Shown here: positions 1 through 8,950 of the stretch, piece by piece
How positions within the stretch are numbered: the first letter of the stretch is position 1
Layout of the letters: the number at the start of each line of letters is the position of its first letter
Origin: Bacteroidota bacterium
Lineage (GTDB): Bacteria > Bacteroidota > Bacteroidia > Flavobacteriales > Flavobacteriaceae
Length of the DNA: 34,300 nt
Reading direction: 5' to 3'
NCBI GenBank assembly: GCA_009937085.1
Contig: JAACDD010000108.1
Span: 1 to 34,300, forward strand
Made by a program: the position numbers and the translations under genes
The notes under the pieces: model-generated
What the model saw: the letters and a program-made list of their open reading frames with translations, nothing else
The model's database searches: none
What the model was told of the DNA's origin: nothing

Positions 1-2
1 TC

Positions 3-542
3 AAGGAGCAAACGCAAAAACCTGTGCGCACGGGAGCTATTGTTATGGCACTTAAGCGTCTTTCTACCGATTTGGAGTTTCGCTATTCGCACAAAATCAT
101 TAAAACCTTAAAAAATATTGGTGATATCACGGTGCGTTCTGCACTTATCGACTACAATTTTAAAGTGTCCAATACACTTTTATCCGCGCAATCAAAATTA
201 TTATCCCAATTACAATTGTCAAGCGAGAATTTTTACACCTCTTCGCGAGGCGTACACGAGTGCAATATTGTGGTTAGCGAACACCTTGCTTCGTTGGTTG
301 ATACACATCTTGCTCAGGAAGAATGCTTACACAAAGAAGAAAATTTATCTTCCATTACACTAAAATTACCCACCGAAAATGTTGCTATTCCAGGTGTATA
401 TTATTTTGTTTTTCAACGTCTTTCATGGGAAGGGATCAACATTTATGAAGTAATTTCCACTTCAAATGAGTTTACCATTTTGGTCAATGACGATCAAGTG
501 GATAAGGCTTTTCGAGTTGTAAAAGACCTTAAGCAGTTATAG
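3..542 (+). CDS. ACT-like protein, 5' end outside the window
   Basis: The frame is open to the left edge, so the true start lies upstream and only the last 179 or so residues are visible. The first candidate start inside the window, GTG at 24, has no special support. The C-terminal 60 residues (from about IPGVYYFVFQRLSWEGIN to the end) look like an ACT regulatory fold: a hydrophobic strand, a helix, then a strand ending in TILVNDDQVDKAFRVV. That pattern resembles the tail of aspartate kinases, and small proteins like this are sometimes labelled aspartate kinase. No kinase motif (KFGG) is visible, so I would not call it an enzyme. A full aspartate kinase gene lies about 4 kb away. The 3' end overlaps the mfd stop region by 14 bp, tail to tail. 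The family is an inference. Confidence 0.6.
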   Translation, partial: KEQTQKPVRTGAIVMALKRLSTDLEFRYSHKIIKTLKNIGDITVRSALIDYNFKVSNTLLSAQSKLLSQLQLSSENFYTSSRGVHECNIVVSEHLASLVDTHLAQEECLHKEENLSSITLKLPTENVAIPGVYYFVFQRLSWEGINIYEVISTSNEFTILVNDDQVDKAFRVVKDLKQL

Positions 543-3500
543 GTTTTTGAAGTTTTTCGAGTAGGGAAATTGCCTTTTGAATAGTTAAAACTTCATCAAT
601 AACCACTACAAGCTTGCGCCCATCTTTGGTGGTTTTTTCTTTAAGTTGTGCTTTACTCAGCGTGCCTAATTTTCCTAACATAAACTGGAATGTCTCTTCT
701 TGATAAAAGGAACTTTCAGGGTCAGCTAAGAAGGTGCAAATACACTTCTGTTTTTTTAAGATGATTTTTTCAAACCCTAGTGAAGCACCCAGCCACTTTA
801 AACGAACGCTATCGAATAGTGCAAGTGTTTCCTCAGGAAGTGCGCCAAACCTATCGATTAGAGAAGTTCCAAAAGAAGTTAATTCCCCTTCTGTTTTTAG
901 CAAGGCTAGCTCTTGATATTGTGTTAATCGCTCGGTGACGTTATTGATATAATCTGTTGGGAAAAAGATTTCAAAATCGGTGTCTAAGACCAATTCTTTG
1001 GGTATGGGTTTTTGATCGGGATAAAGGGCTTTAAATTCGTTTTGCTGCAATTCTTCAATGGCATCTTTCAGTATTTTTTGATAGGTTTCAAAGCCAATAT
1101 CATTAATAAATCCACTTTGTTCACCACCCAATAAATCACCTGCGCCTCTTATTTCTAAATCCTTCATAGCAATCTGAAATCCAGAGCCTAAGGCAGTATA
1201 TTGATTAACAGCCTCCATGCGTTTGCGTGCATCTTCCGTTAGCACCGAAAAGGGTGGTGTTATAAAATAACAAAAGGCCTTTTTGTTACTGCGCCCCACA
1301 CGACCGCGCATTTGATGTAAATCGCTAAGTCCAAAATTATTGGCATTGTTTATAAAAATGGTGTTGGCATTGGGTACATCAAGTCCACTTTCAATAATGG
1401 TGGTTGCTACCAATACATCAAATGCTCCATCGATAAAACCAAGCATCAAGTCTTCTAATTTATTACCTGGAAGTTGGCCATGGGCGGTTGCAATCCGCGC
1501 ATCGGGAATTAGACGTTGCAACATTCCCGAAACTTCGCTAATGTTATCAATGCGATTATGTACAAAAAAAACCTGCCCACCACGTTGTAGCTCATAAATT
1601 ACCGCAGCTCGAATTTGGGTTTCGCTCCATGAAATGACTTGACTTTCAATTGGATGTCGATTTGGTGGAGGTGTATTAATCACGGATAAATCTCGAGCCG
1701 CCATTAGGCTAAACTGTAAGGTTCTCGGTATGGGAGTTGCGGTAAGCGTTAGCACATCAACGTGCTCTTTCATGGAGCGTAATTTTTCTTTTACACTTAC
1801 GCCAAATTTTTGTTCCTCATCCACAATAAGTAAGCCCAAATCTTTAAACAAAACAGATTTTCCAACCAGTTGATGCGTTCCTATTACAATATCAATAGCC
1901 CCGTTACCAATCCCTTCAAGCACCTCTTTTTTCTGTTTGGCTGATCTAAATCGATTCATATAATCAACAGTGACAGGAAATTCTTTTAGGCGCTTTACAA
2001 AAGTATTGTAGTGTTGAAACGCCAATATAGTGGTTGGTACCAAAACGGCCACTTGTTTGCCATTGTCCACTGCCTTAAAAGCCGCACGAATAGCCACTTC
2101 GGTTTTCCCAAATCCTACATCCCCACAAACTAATCTATCCATGGGTTTTTGGTCTTCCATATCTTGTTTTACAGCTTCGGTTGCGGTACGCTGGTCTGGA
2201 GTGTCCTCAAACAAAAAAGAGGCTTCCAACTCGTGTTGTAAATAGGTGTCTGGTCCACAAGAAAATCCTTTGTTTAAACGCCGTTTGGCATAAACGTTGA
2301 TGAGATTAAAAGCAATTTCCTTAACCTTCTTTTTGGTCTTTTGTTTGACTTTTTTCCATGCGCCAGAACCAAGTTTGTATACTTTTGGCGCAGCACCATC
2401 TTTGCCATTAAACTTCGAAATTTTGTGTAGCGAATGGATGCTCACGTACAAAATATCTCGGTCGCCATAAAACAACTTAATGGCTTCTTGTGTTTTGCCT
2501 TCCACATCTATACGTTGTAAGCCACCAAATGTGCCAATTCCATGGTCGATGTGTGTAACGTAATCGCCCACCTCAAGTTGTGCCAATGCTTTTAACGAAA
2601 TTGCTTGTTTTTTAGAGTAGCCATTTTTCAATCTGAATTTGTGATATCGCTCAAAAAGCTGATGATCGGTATAGCAAACTATATTTTCATCTTCATCTAC
2701 AAAACCTTGATACAGCGGTGCTACCCAGCAATGAAAAGGAGTTTCGGGAACAAGTTCTTCGATGATTTGCGTAAGCCGTTCTTTTTGGGTTTCGGAGGCG
2801 CAAAAAATATGATTGGTGCGTTGCTTCTCCGTATTTTCTGTAAGGTGCTCTGCAAACCAATCAAATTTGCGCTTAAAGTGTGGTTGTGGCTGACATGAAA
2901 AATGAAGCGTAGAAGTCTTTTTGGAAGTTGAAAAATGAACGTTTGGTAAGGCTTTCAATTCTTTTGCAAACAGTTCACCATTAATAAATAATTCCTTTGG
3001 TGGTTGCCTTTTGATTTCACCGGATAGCTTTTCAAAAGCGTTATGCGCAAACTTAAAAAGGGCATCAAGCTCAGCCGTCACTATGGATTCGTTTTGCGTA
3101 CAAACAAGCGTCTTTGCAGACACAAATGATAGCAAGGATTGCCGCACTTCTTTTTCTTCTTTTTGTTCAATGTTGGCAAGGATTTTAACCTGATCATGCG
3201 ATTGTATAGAGCGTTGACTTGTTACATCAAATGTACGAATGGTGTCTATTTCATCGCCAAAAAACTCGATACGAAAAGGCTCATCGTGGCTAAATGAGTG
3301 CACATCTAAAATACCTCCTCGAACTGCGAATTCTCCTGGCTCGGCAACAAAATCAACACGGCTAAAACCAAACTCAAAAAGTGTCTCGTTAACAAAGTCA
3401 ATGCTCAATTCATCCCCTTTGTTTATGGTCAACGTTTTGCGTTGCAATTCTTTGGGTGTAAGTACTTGTTCAAAAAGGGCCTCGGGATAAGTTATCACAA

Positions 3501-3843
3501 GCTGCTTTGGAAGTTCTTTTAATTTCTGGAGGGTTTCGGCGCGCAACAGTACATTGGCGTTATCGGTTTCCTCAATGTTGTAGGGTCTTCGGTAGCTTGA
3601 TGGAAAAAAGAGCGGCAGATTAGGTAACAACACCTCCAAATCATTTAAAAAATAAGCGGCTTCTTCTTTGTTATTGAGTATCCAAATGGTGGTTTCGTCG
3701 TGTTGTTCAAAAAGCGACTTTACCAAAAAGCTGTGCTTGGAGCCCATCAGGCCAGATGTAACTACGCTGCCATTGGCGCATACGTTTTCATAAACCGCAC
3801 GAAATTGCGGATTGTTTTGGTACAAAACGGGAAGCTTGGTCAC
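529..3843 (-). CDS. mfd: Transcription-repair coupling factor Mfd
   Basis: Mfd displaces RNA polymerase stalled at DNA lesions and recruits UvrA. Numbered from the longest open frame (first codon at 3885), the order of domains is: a UvrB-like N-terminal part; an RNA-polymerase-interacting module near residue 435-495 (YVTHIDHGIG, then YGDRDILYVSI); Walker A CGDVGFGKTEVA near 590; a DEEQ helicase box near 690; TLTATPIPRTL; the late motif MRGRVGRSNKKAFCYF; and a C-terminal TRCF domain. Length is about 1,100 aa, normal for the family. The longest frame begins with TTG at 3883-3885, which lies inside a likely promoter, so I place the start at GTG 3841-3843 (GTG 3847-3849 is equally possible). It is divergent from the GNAT gene and overlaps the ACT-like gene at its 3' end. 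The function is clear; the start is inferred. Confidence 0.95.
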   Translation of the reverse strand: MTKLPVLYQNNPQFRAVYENVCANGSVVTSGLMGSKHSFLVKSLFEQHDETTIWILNNKEEAAYFLNDLEVLLPNLPLFFPSSYRRPYNIEETDNANVLLRAETLQKLKELPKQLVITYPEALFEQVLTPKELQRKTLTINKGDELSIDFVNETLFEFGFSRVDFVAEPGEFAVRGGILDVHSFSHDEPFRIEFFGDEIDTIRTFDVTSQRSIQSHDQVKILANIEQKEEKEVRQSLLSFVSAKTLVCTQNESIVTAELDALFKFAHNAFEKLSGEIKRQPPKELFINGELFAKELKALPNVHFSTSKKTSTLHFSCQPQPHFKRKFDWFAEHLTENTEKQRTNHIFCASETQKERLTQIIEELVPETPFHCWVAPLYQGFVDEDENIVCYTDHQLFERYHKFRLKNGYSKKQAISLKALAQLEVGDYVTHIDHGIGTFGGLQRIDVEGKTQEAIKLFYGDRDILYVSIHSLHKISKFNGKDGAAPKVYKLGSGAWKKVKQKTKKKVKEIAFNLINVYAKRRLNKGFSCGPDTYLQHELEASFLFEDTPDQRTATEAVKQDMEDQKPMDRLVCGDVGFGKTEVAIRAAFKAVDNGKQVAVLVPTTILAFQHYNTFVKRLKEFPVTVDYMNRFRSAKQKKEVLEGIGNGAIDIVIGTHQLVGKSVLFKDLGLLIVDEEQKFGVSVKEKLRSMKEHVDVLTLTATPIPRTLQFSLMAARDLSVINTPPPNRHPIESQVISWSETQIRAAVIYELQRGGQVFFVHNRIDNISEVSGMLQRLIPDARIATAHGQLPGNKLEDLMLGFIDGAFDVLVATTIIESGLDVPNANTIFINNANNFGLSDLHQMRGRVGRSNKKAFCYFITPPFSVLTEDARKRMEAVNQYTALGSGFQIAMKDLEIRGAGDLLGGEQSGFINDIGFETYQKILKDAIEELQQNEFKALYPDQKPIPKELVLDTDFEIFFPTDYINNVTERLTQYQELALLKTEGELTSFGTSLIDRFGALPEETLALFDSVRLKWLGASLGFEKIILKKQKCICTFLADPESSFYQEETFQFMLGKLGTLSKAQLKEKTTKDGRKLVVVIDEVLTIQKAISLLEKLQKPITA

Positions 3844-3856
3844 ACGCACTTTTTGG

Positions 3857-3885
3857 CAAAAATACAAAGACCAACGTCCACGCAA
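3857..3885 (-). promoter_or_regulatory. Candidate promoter of mfd
   Basis: On the minus strand a -33 TTG (3883-3885) is followed after 18 bases by TATTTTTG (3857-3864), which matches the Bacteroidota TAnnTTTG -7 box. Transcription would start only a few bases before the GTG codons at 3847 and 3841, giving an almost leaderless mRNA. Confidence 0.5.
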
Positions 3886-3960
3886 TGTATTTGCGTTAAT
3901 TTTTAAACAAAATTGGTTTTTGCTGTGAAGTTAAAATCGTGCTATTCACACAAGAGTTAT

Positions 3961-3968
3961 TACATTTG
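3961..3968 (+). promoter_or_regulatory. -7 element of the GNAT-aspartate kinase operon
   Basis: TACATTTG fits TAnnTTTG and lies 6 bases before the ATG at 3975. No clear TTG sits at the usual -33 distance. It supports the downstream ATG over the GTG at 3939, which lies upstream of this element. Confidence 0.45.
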
Positions 3969-3974
3969 CCCTCA

Positions 3975-4469
3975 ATGAAAAAAGTACACATTCGCGAAGC
4001 AATTGCAACTGATGCCGCAGCTATTCTTGCATTAATTCAGGAATTGGCTGATTTTGAACGTGAACCCGATGCGGTAGCCCTAACCGAAACGGAATTTGTT
4101 CAAGATGGTTTTGGCGATACCCCACTTTTTCAATGTTTTGTAGCAGAGATAAATCAAATAATTGTAGGTATTGCGCTATTTTATCGCTGTTATTCAACGT
4201 GGAAAGGCAAGTCGTGGCACTTAGAAGATTTAATTGTTACCAAAGCACAACGCGGCAAAGGAATTGGATTTGCGTTACTGCAAAAGTTTATTTCGTTTGC
4301 GCATGCTTCAGGCGTTCGTCGCATTCAGTGGGCAGTATTGGATTGGAATACACCCGCCATTGACTTTTATGAAAAACACGGTGCAACCGTATTTTCGGAT
4401 TGGAAAATTACCCAAATGACAAATGGGGCAATGCAAAAATTTATAGCAAAACATCATGCGAGTATTTAA
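3975..4469 (+). CDS. GNAT family N-acetyltransferase
   Basis: Predicted acetyl-CoA-dependent N-acetyltransferase of 164 aa. The acetyl-CoA pyrophosphate-binding loop is visible as KAQRGKGIGFALLQKF near residue 91-105, preceded by the usual strand (WHLEDLIV) and followed by VLDWNTPAIDFYEKHGA, the typical motif B region. The overall pattern (REAIATDAAAILALIQELADFE at the N-terminus) resembles the diamine/thialysine N-acetyltransferase branch, but the substrate cannot be read from the sequence. I chose ATG at 3975 because the residues after it match the family start and a -7 box lies just before it. Its last 14 bases overlap the aspartate kinase start, so the two genes are probably co-translated. 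Confidence 0.85.
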   Translation: MKKVHIREAIATDAAAILALIQELADFEREPDAVALTETEFVQDGFGDTPLFQCFVAEINQIIVGIALFYRCYSTWKGKSWHLEDLIVTKAQRGKGIGFALLQKFISFAHASGVRRIQWAVLDWNTPAIDFYEKHGATVFSDWKITQMTNGAMQKFIAKHHASI

Positions 4470-5706
4470 GTTTGGAGGCGCATCAGTTAAAGATGCAGAA
4501 GGCGTAAAAAATGTAGTAACTGTATTGTCGAAAACCGGCCATGAAAACACGGTGGTTGTTATTTCGGCGATGGGCAAAACCACAAATGCGCTTGAAGAAG
4601 TTGTGGGCGCTTATTTTAAGCAACCGGAGTCGTTTAAAAGCATTTTGGTTGAGGCTGAAGCCTTTCATCAAAACATTATTGAAGAACTTTTTGAAGTGCC
4701 AAATTCGCCTGTGAGTAAACGCGTTAAAGATCTTTTTGATCAATGCCGTACTTTTTTGGCAAACAACCGTTCGCCACATGAAGCTTTTGTGTATGATCAG
4801 GTTGTAAGTTTTGGCGAATTGATTTCAACATCAATCGTATGTGCTTACCTAAATCATGTTGGTATTGCAGCTGAATGGGTCGATGCTCGAGAGTGTATAA
4901 AAACTGATGATTTTTACCGTAGTGCTCACTTAGACTGGGAACGCACACAATTGGCAATTCAGAACCAAGTTCAGGGCAACGTGCTAAAAATCACACAAGG
5001 GTTTATCGGCTCTGACGACAATAACTTTACCACCACATTGGGCAGAGAGGGTTCGGATTATTCTGCTGCCATTTTCGCGTATTGCTTGGGTGCTACAGAC
5101 GTTACTATTTGGAAAGATGTTCCTGGCGTTTTAAATGCTGATCCCAGAGTTTTTGACAAAACGCAATTGCTGCATCACATTTCCTATCAAGAAGCCATTG
5201 AGTTGGCTTTTTACGGCGCATCTGTGATTCACCCAAAAACCTTACAGCCATTGCAACGCAAAGAAATTCCATTGTTTGTAAAGTCGTTTTTGAATCCAAC
5301 AGAAAGCGGTACTCAGGTTGGTAAAGGCGTTCGTATGCGTCCAGAAGTTCCGTGCTATATTGTTAAAAAAGGACTCTCGTTATTACGCCTGTCAACGCGT
5401 GATTTTTCTTTTGTTGTAGAAGACAATATTAGCGACATCTTTAAATTGTTACATAAACATAAAATGTCAGTTGATTTGATTCAAAACTCAGCGATTAGTT
5501 TTTCGGTTTGTGTCAACGATAAATATCACAACATGGAAACTTTGTTGCATAACCTTCGCGCTAGATTTGATGTGCAATATACCCCAGATGTAATGTTATA
5601 CACCATTCGCCATTTTGAAGAAAACGCTGCTGCAGCCATATTAAAAGCACACGAGTTAGTGCTCGAACAGCGCACTCAAACTACGCTTCAATTAGTGATG
5701 AAATAG
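4456..5706 (+). CDS. Aspartate kinase (monofunctional)
   Basis: Phosphorylates aspartate, the first step towards lysine, threonine and methionine. The protein has 416 aa. The N-terminal nucleotide-binding signature KFGGASVKD is at residues 5-13, and the substrate/ATP-site motif TTLGREGSDYSAAI is near 193-206. KDVPGVLNADPRV follows, then FYGASVIHPKTLQPL. The C-terminal 110 or so residues (from about LSLLRLSTRDFSF) form the ACT-type regulatory region, suggesting feedback control by an amino acid; which one is not visible. No homoserine dehydrogenase domain is fused, unlike ThrA. The start ATG overlaps the GNAT gene by 14 bp, and olsF follows 24 bp after the stop. I give no gene symbol because lysC, thrA and similar paralogues cannot be told apart here. 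Confidence 0.93.
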   Translation: MRVFKFGGASVKDAEGVKNVVTVLSKTGHENTVVVISAMGKTTNALEEVVGAYFKQPESFKSILVEAEAFHQNIIEELFEVPNSPVSKRVKDLFDQCRTFLANNRSPHEAFVYDQVVSFGELISTSIVCAYLNHVGIAAEWVDARECIKTDDFYRSAHLDWERTQLAIQNQVQGNVLKITQGFIGSDDNNFTTTLGREGSDYSAAIFAYCLGATDVTIWKDVPGVLNADPRVFDKTQLLHHISYQEAIELAFYGASVIHPKTLQPLQRKEIPLFVKSFLNPTESGTQVGKGVRMRPEVPCYIVKKGLSLLRLSTRDFSFVVEDNISDIFKLLHKHKMSVDLIQNSAISFSVCVNDKYHNMETLLHNLRARFDVQYTPDVMLYTIRHFEENAAAAILKAHELVLEQRTQTTLQLVMK

Positions 5707-5730
5707 CTATATTTACGTTAAATTTCCCAA

Positions 5731-7539
5731 ATGCCTCTTGTACATTCAACTGATGTAGCTGCTGTACTTGGTCTTGCCAAAACAGGTTTTTTTGGTCGTG
5801 TTGTTGGTCGTTTTATGCTGTGGCTTCTTCGCCTAAATCAAATAAATAAGATTTACGACAAAAGCCTCGTAAGTGGCGATGAATCTCAATTTTTGGAGGC
5901 GCTATTATATCACTTTAATATTAAATATCACCTCAATCTCGATGAGCTAAAACGCATCCCAAAAAAAGGTCCTGTGATATTGGTTTCGAATCATCCTTTA
6001 GGTGGTGTAGACGGTATCATTTTGATGCATTTTTTACAGCAATTTCGCCCAGACGTAAAACTGATGGCAAATTTTTTATTGGAACGTGCCACTCCTTTAA
6101 AAAAGTGGATTATACCCGTAAATCCATTTGACGAAAAACAATCTTCAAAGTCGAGTTTAGGAGGCTTTAGAACTGTTTTAAAACATCTAGAAAATGAAGG
6201 ACTCTTTGCTGTTTTTCCAGCGGGTGAAGTTGCGTCAAAACTAAAAAAACAAGTTCCCATAGACCCTGACTGGAACCAAGCCACCATGCGCCTTGTTCAA
6301 CGTGCAGATGTGCCTGTAGTTCCCATTTATTTCCATGCGCGCAATAGCCCACTTTTCTACCGCTTGGCTAACATTCATGGCTTATTACGCACGGCAAGAC
6401 TCCCTGCCGAATTGCTTACTCAAAGGAATCGCACTATTGACGTTCGTGTAGGGAAAGCCATTTCTGTAAACGATCAAAAGAATCACGAGCCCATTACAGA
6501 TTACACGGCGTTTTTGCGTCGTAAGCTTTATATGTTGTCCAATAGTTTTGAGCGCAAGCATCTGCTCAAACGCGTGCCACGACCGCTTCGCAGAAGAAGC
6601 CAAAAAGTTGAACCTATTGCGCCACCTGTTCCACTTTCTTCACTTGAAAATGAGATTGCATGGCTAAAACAGCACAATAAATCGCTTTTAGTGTCCAAAG
6701 ATTACGAGCTTTTTCTAACCCCCGCATTGGAAATTCCAAACATCCTAACCGAAATTGGAAGGCAACGAGAGATTGCATTTAGGGCAGTAGGAGAGGGTAC
6801 CAATAAATCACTTGATCTCGATCATTTTGATCAAGATTATTTACACCTTTTTTTGTGGGATCATAAGGCGAAAAGTTTGGTGGGCGCCTATCGTTTGGGT
6901 CTCGGTAAAGCGCTTATGAACAAGCGTGGAATTTCGGGTTTTTATCTTGCTGAACTCTTTAAGTTTGATACTGAAATCTATTTTATGCTCAACAACACCA
7001 TTGAACTTGGAAGGGCATTTGTAGCACAGCAATATCAGCAACGTCCTATGCCGCTTTTCTTACTTTGGAAAGGAATTATTCACGCTACGCTACGCTATCC
7101 GGAGTACACGTATCTTATGGGAAGTGTGAGTATCAGTAACCAATTTTCAAAGTTCACCAAGTCACTGATGATTGAGTTTATGCGCTCGCATTATTACGAC
7201 CCTTTTTTGGCACAATACATTACACCCAAAAAAGAATTTAAAGTCAAACTAAATGACGCTGACAAGGAGTTTGTTTTTGACGAAACCTCTGCCGATTTGA
7301 ATAAATTTGACAGGCTCATTGAAGAGGTAGAACCTGGCGCATTACGCTTACCTGTATTGATTAAAAAATACATTAAGCAAAACGCAAGCGTGGTATCTTT
7401 TAATGTTGATCCACTGTTTAACAATGCCATTGACGGACTTATGTACATTAAGGTAAAAGATATTCCTGCCAGTACTGTTCAACCTGTTTTAGAAGAATTT
7501 CAAGCTTCGTTGGAAGCAAAAACTCAGTCGAGTAAATAA
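5731..7539 (+). CDS. olsF: OlsF-type bifunctional acyltransferase (ornithine/amino-acid lipid synthase)
   Basis: A 602-aa protein with two acyltransferase parts. The N-terminal 280 or so residues are a PlsC-like O-acyltransferase with the block VSNHPLGGVDG near 85-95 and FPAGEVASK near 165. The spacing from H to D is five residues rather than the classic four. The C-terminal part (about 320-560) is a GNAT-like N-acyltransferase of the OlsB/hemolysin type (FRAVGEGTNKSLDLDHFDQDY, LVGAYRLGLG, ELGRAFV). This fusion order is that of OlsF, characterised in Serratia proteamaculans and Flavobacterium, which makes ornithine lipids; in Bacteroides the same two activities are split as GlsA/GlsB and make glycine lipids. 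The amino acid used here is therefore uncertain. It acts at the inner membrane face. Its 3' end overlaps arsC by 16 bp. Confidence 0.85.
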   Translation: MPLVHSTDVAAVLGLAKTGFFGRVVGRFMLWLLRLNQINKIYDKSLVSGDESQFLEALLYHFNIKYHLNLDELKRIPKKGPVILVSNHPLGGVDGIILMHFLQQFRPDVKLMANFLLERATPLKKWIIPVNPFDEKQSSKSSLGGFRTVLKHLENEGLFAVFPAGEVASKLKKQVPIDPDWNQATMRLVQRADVPVVPIYFHARNSPLFYRLANIHGLLRTARLPAELLTQRNRTIDVRVGKAISVNDQKNHEPITDYTAFLRRKLYMLSNSFERKHLLKRVPRPLRRRSQKVEPIAPPVPLSSLENEIAWLKQHNKSLLVSKDYELFLTPALEIPNILTEIGRQREIAFRAVGEGTNKSLDLDHFDQDYLHLFLWDHKAKSLVGAYRLGLGKALMNKRGISGFYLAELFKFDTEIYFMLNNTIELGRAFVAQQYQQRPMPLFLLWKGIIHATLRYPEYTYLMGSVSISNQFSKFTKSLMIEFMRSHYYDPFLAQYITPKKEFKVKLNDADKEFVFDETSADLNKFDRLIEEVEPGALRLPVLIKKYIKQNASVVSFNVDPLFNNAIDGLMYIKVKDIPASTVQPVLEEFQASLEAKTQSSK

Positions 7540-7949
7540 GAGCTTATAAAGGTTTTGCAGTACGCCTTGATCTCATCTCTTGTCGCTGCAAAAGCATTGT
7601 GAATTTCACTTTCGTCTTCAGATTTTAGTTTTGAAGGATCACTGAAGTTTTTATGCCAACGCTGTGCTTTTTCGCTTGGGATATACGGGCAATTTTCTTG
7701 CGCGTGATCGCAAACTGTAATGATGTGATCGAACTGAATATCGCTGTATTCATCCACGTGATTTGAAGTGTGCTCGCTAATATCGATTCCAGCTTCTTGC
7801 ATGATGCTCACCGCACGTTTATTGAGTCCGTGAGTTTCTATACCAGCACTATAAACAGTAACATTGCTTCCGCCAAAAAAATTCATAAATCCATGTGCCA
7901 TTTGACTTCGGCACGAATTTCCAGTACAAAGAATTAAAATATTTTTCAT
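7524..7949 (-). CDS. arsC: Thioredoxin-type arsenate reductase / low-molecular-weight phosphatase family
   Basis: A 141-aa protein with the phosphatase P-loop CTGNSCRS (Cys8, Cys13, Arg14) and a second cysteine pair Cys80 and Cys87 spaced seven residues apart (VCDHAQENC). The Cys-CX5R loop plus a redox pair with this spacing matches thioredoxin-coupled ArsC, which reduces arsenate to arsenite through a cysteine cascade. An ordinary protein tyrosine phosphatase would lack the second pair. It lies alone: no arsR, arsenite pump or Acr3 gene is next to it, so its arsenic role is inferred from sequence only. The 3' end overlaps olsF tail to tail. Upstream, 7964-7977 is a 14-bp AT palindrome of unknown use. 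Confidence 0.85.
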   Translation of the reverse strand: MKNILILCTGNSCRSQMAHGFMNFFGGSNVTVYSAGIETHGLNKRAVSIMQEAGIDISEHTSNHVDEYSDIQFDHIITVCDHAQENCPYIPSEKAQRWHKNFSDPSKLKSEDESEIHNAFAATRDEIKAYCKTFISSYLLD

Positions 7950-8001
7950 GATTACGAATAAAGAACTTAATTAAGTTAATTAGGTTTTTTTTGTGTTAAG
8001 A

Positions 8002-8949
8002 TTACTTAAAATAACCGTGGTCTAACAGGGTTTTAATTTTCTCTAGAATTACCTTGCTGAGCTTTGCATGGCTTTGAACCGTCCAACCAGCAACATGGGG
8101 CGATAAGATAATTTTTGGGTGTGTTGTCAAATACTTCCATGCATCTGATGGTGCTGCAGATACATCAAATGCAGCTGTTTCCATCTCATGTACGTCTAAG
8201 CAAGCTCCCCGAATCGACTCGTTTTTGAGTGCATCAATTAAATCGGTAGTAACCACTTGGTTTCCTCTTGCCGTATTGATAAGCCAAAAAGGCGCGTGCA
8301 TTTTTTCAATAAATTCACGGTTTACGTAGTGTAGGGTACTCTCGTCTAATGGCAAATGAAGGCTTATGATATCGGCACTTTGCTGTAATGTTTCAAGCGA
8401 GACTTGTGTGGCAAATGCGTCCCCAAGATTCGGAATAATATCATGGCACAGTACTTTTACATCAAATCCAGATAGCTTCTTTGCAAACTGTTTTCCCGTG
8501 TGACCATATCCAATAATTCCAATTGTTTTTCCGTCGAGTGCCTCACCACGGTTGGCCTCTCGCTCCCAAATACCATTACGTACTTCAGTAGTTGCTTTCG
8601 GTATATTATTAAATAAACTCAACAACATACCCAGTGCATGTTCGCCCACAGCAGGACTATTTCCTTCAGGGGCAGACAATACCGCAATGCCTAAATTTTG
8701 AGCAGTTTTAACATCAATATTTTCCAATCCGGAACCTACACGAGCAATAAATTTTAGGTTAATTGCCTTGCTTAAAAATGCGCCATCAATGGGAAATCTA
8801 CTGCGTATAACAACGCCATGAAAACTGCCAATATCTTTTTCAATTTCTTTTTTTGAAGCGGTCGTATTAAGGGTATTTTCAAACCCTAAATGTTGGAGTC
8901 CTTCCACAAGGCTTGGGTGGTTTGTGTCTACATGTAAAACCCGTATCAT
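8002..8949 (-). CDS. D-isomer-specific 2-hydroxyacid dehydrogenase (SerA-like)
   Basis: NAD-dependent oxidoreductase of 315 aa. The Rossmann motif GYGHTGKQFA is near 147-156. The three catalytic positions of the family are visible: Arg in NTARGNQ near 227, Glu in DVHEME near 250, and His in LSPHVAGWT near 285. The length fits the short form of phosphoglycerate dehydrogenase, without the C-terminal ACT domain of long SerA proteins. It could be a 3-phosphoglycerate dehydrogenase or a related hydroxyacid dehydrogenase; there is no serC next to it to decide. It is the last gene of the pth-to-mgtE operon, one base after the mgtE stop codon, so translation is probably coupled. Confidence 0.88.
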   Translation of the reverse strand: MIRVLHVDTNHPSLVEGLQHLGFENTLNTTASKKEIEKDIGSFHGVVIRSRFPIDGAFLSKAINLKFIARVGSGLENIDVKTAQNLGIAVLSAPEGNSPAVGEHALGMLLSLFNNIPKATTEVRNGIWEREANRGEALDGKTIGIIGYGHTGKQFAKKLSGFDVKVLCHDIIPNLGDAFATQVSLETLQQSADIISLHLPLDESTLHYVNREFIEKMHAPFWLINTARGNQVVTTDLIDALKNESIRGACLDVHEMETAAFDVSAAPSDAWKYLTTHPKIILSPHVAGWTVQSHAKLSKVILEKIKTLLDHGYFK

Positions 8950-8950
8950 C

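Noticed and set aside
7964..7977. AACTTAATTAAGTT palindrome upstream of arsC as an ArsR operator
   Set aside because: Pure AT palindromes arise easily by chance, it does not resemble known ArsR sites, and no arsR is nearby.
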